The notes below the pieces were generated by a model that did not search any database, was not told the origin of the DNA, and saw only the letters and a list, made by a program, of their open reading frames with translations. Source: Palsa-744 sp036498265 (lineage in GTDB: Bacteria; Actinomycetota; Thermoleophilia; Solirubrobacterales; Solirubrobacteraceae). From it: a stretch of DNA of 64,000 nucleotides. Of the stretch, positions 63,437 through 64,000 are shown one piece after another. Where the stretch lies: the NCBI GenBank assembly GCA_036498265.1, contig DASYFT010000018.1, forward strand, positions 124,001 to 188,000, in the 5' to 3' direction. A program made the translations under genes and the position numbers. Every line of letters starts with the position of its first letter. The first letter of the stretch is position 1.

Positions 63437-64000
63437 ATGTCATCTCCCCCCGAGAACAACCCCATACAGACTTCCGAGCCCAGTCAGCGCCTGAGGCTCA
63501 TCCCTCTCGACGACACCGTCGTGTTCCCCAACATGGGCATCACGCTCACGGTCGACGTCGGCGAGGACAAGCGCGTGGCGCTCGTGCCACGCCACGACAA
63601 CGAGTTCCTGGACGTCGGCGTCATCGCCGAGGTGTCCGAGCAGATCCGTCTGCCCGGCGGCGGCCGTGCGGTCGCCGTGTCCGGTGAGCACCGTGCCCTG
63701 ATCGGCGCGGCGCAGACCGGGCCCGGCGGCGAGCTGCGCGTCGAGGTCGAGGAGCGTCCCGATGAGGAGCCGGTGGACGGCCGCACCCGCGAGCTGGAGC
63801 GCGAGTACCGCGCGACGGTCGAGGAGATCCTCGAGCTGCGTGGTGACGACGGCCGCATAGCCGCGTTCCTTCGCGCCATCGCCGAGCCCGGCACGCTCGC
63901 CGACTCGGCCGGCTACTCCCCCACGATCTCATACGAGCAGAAGGTCGAACTGCTGCGCACGCTCGACGTGACGGAGCGACTCGAGCTGGCCGTGAGGCTT
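63437..64000 (+). CDS. lon: ATP-dependent protease Lon, N-terminal part (cut by window edge)
   Basis: 188 residues to the window edge. The start at ATG 63437 has GGAG 9 bp before it; an in-frame ATG at 63422 would add MEQLP. The N-terminal LON substrate-binding domain is seen: LRLIPLDDTVVFPNMGITLTV, VGVIAEVSEQIRLPGG and AVSGEHRALIGAA. It then enters the helical part (TVEEILELRGDDGRIAAFLR). The ATPase and Ser-Lys protease domains are beyond the window. Lon degrades misfolded and regulatory proteins. Confidence 0.93.
   Translation, partial: MSSPPENNPIQTSEPSQRLRLIPLDDTVVFPNMGITLTVDVGEDKRVALVPRHDNEFLDVGVIAEVSEQIRLPGGGRAVAVSGEHRALIGAAQTGPGGELRVEVEERPDEEPVDGRTRELEREYRATVEEILELRGDDGRIAAFLRAIAEPGTLADSAGYSPTISYEQKVELLRTLDVTERLELAVRL

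Overview
The window is very GC-rich (roughly 70 %), densely coded, uses many GTG/TTG starts and has frequent 4-bp start/stop overlaps. Rex, a K+-independent proton pyrophosphatase, PntA1/PntA2/PntB, a DivIVA-like protein beside the uvr genes and a C-terminal domain ending in VRHPPGL all point to an actinobacterium, most likely of class Thermoleophilia (Solirubrobacterales-like). This placement is inferred from gene content, not from a marker tree. I saw no rRNA, tRNA, IS element, prophage or CRISPR array.

Layout. 1-5,950: the start of an APC permease, a small membrane protein, hppA, a DUF1844-like protein, a YbdK-type ligase and a glutaredoxin-rex pair. 6,379-9,170: the t6A operon tsaE-tsaB-rimI-tsaD. 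9,171-9,575: hairpins and a 21-bp tandem repeat. 9,576-14,782: a Fe-S uracil-DNA glycosylase, a biotin-carrier/carboxyltransferase fusion and the pantothenate operon panC-panD-panB behind a structured leader. 15,030-26,102: a secreted trypsin-like protease, nitroreductase, acyltransferase, uvrA, DivIVA-like protein, uvrB, lytic transglycosylase, coaE and ribosomal protein S1. 26,141-36,141: an FAD oxidoreductase, a MocR regulator with a divergent pair of small enzymes or membrane proteins, polA, ACT-domain malic enzyme and a TIGR01777 epimerase. 36,145-42,334: a KdpD/KdpE-like two-component system between two paralogous permeases that carry C-terminal UspA domains. 42,483-50,100: a hypothetical protein, a strongly altered Rho-like protein, folP, glpD and the three-gene transhydrogenase.

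50,166-59,054 is the most interesting region. A cobalamin riboswitch on the minus strand (58,885-59,054) leads an operon of three exported DUF4430-type proteins, an ECF T-component, a double ATPase, and an S-component fused through an extra membrane helix to an alpha6/alpha6 (terpene-cyclase/prenyltransferase-like) barrel. An alpha6/alpha6 barrel plus a DUF4430-like beta domain is the architecture of animal intrinsic factor and transcobalamin. The locus therefore looks like a B12 uptake system in which the two halves of a transcobalamin-like binder are split between a membrane S-component and separate exported proteins. A cob(I)alamin adenosyltransferase gene ends against the operon's 3' end.

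59,155-64,000: an ArsR/SRPBCC pair with palindromic operators overlapping the clpP promoter, clpP, a ferredoxin-reductase-like flavoprotein, an apparently chimeric sigma-like protein, a YihY protein, and the beginning of lon behind a clear promoter.
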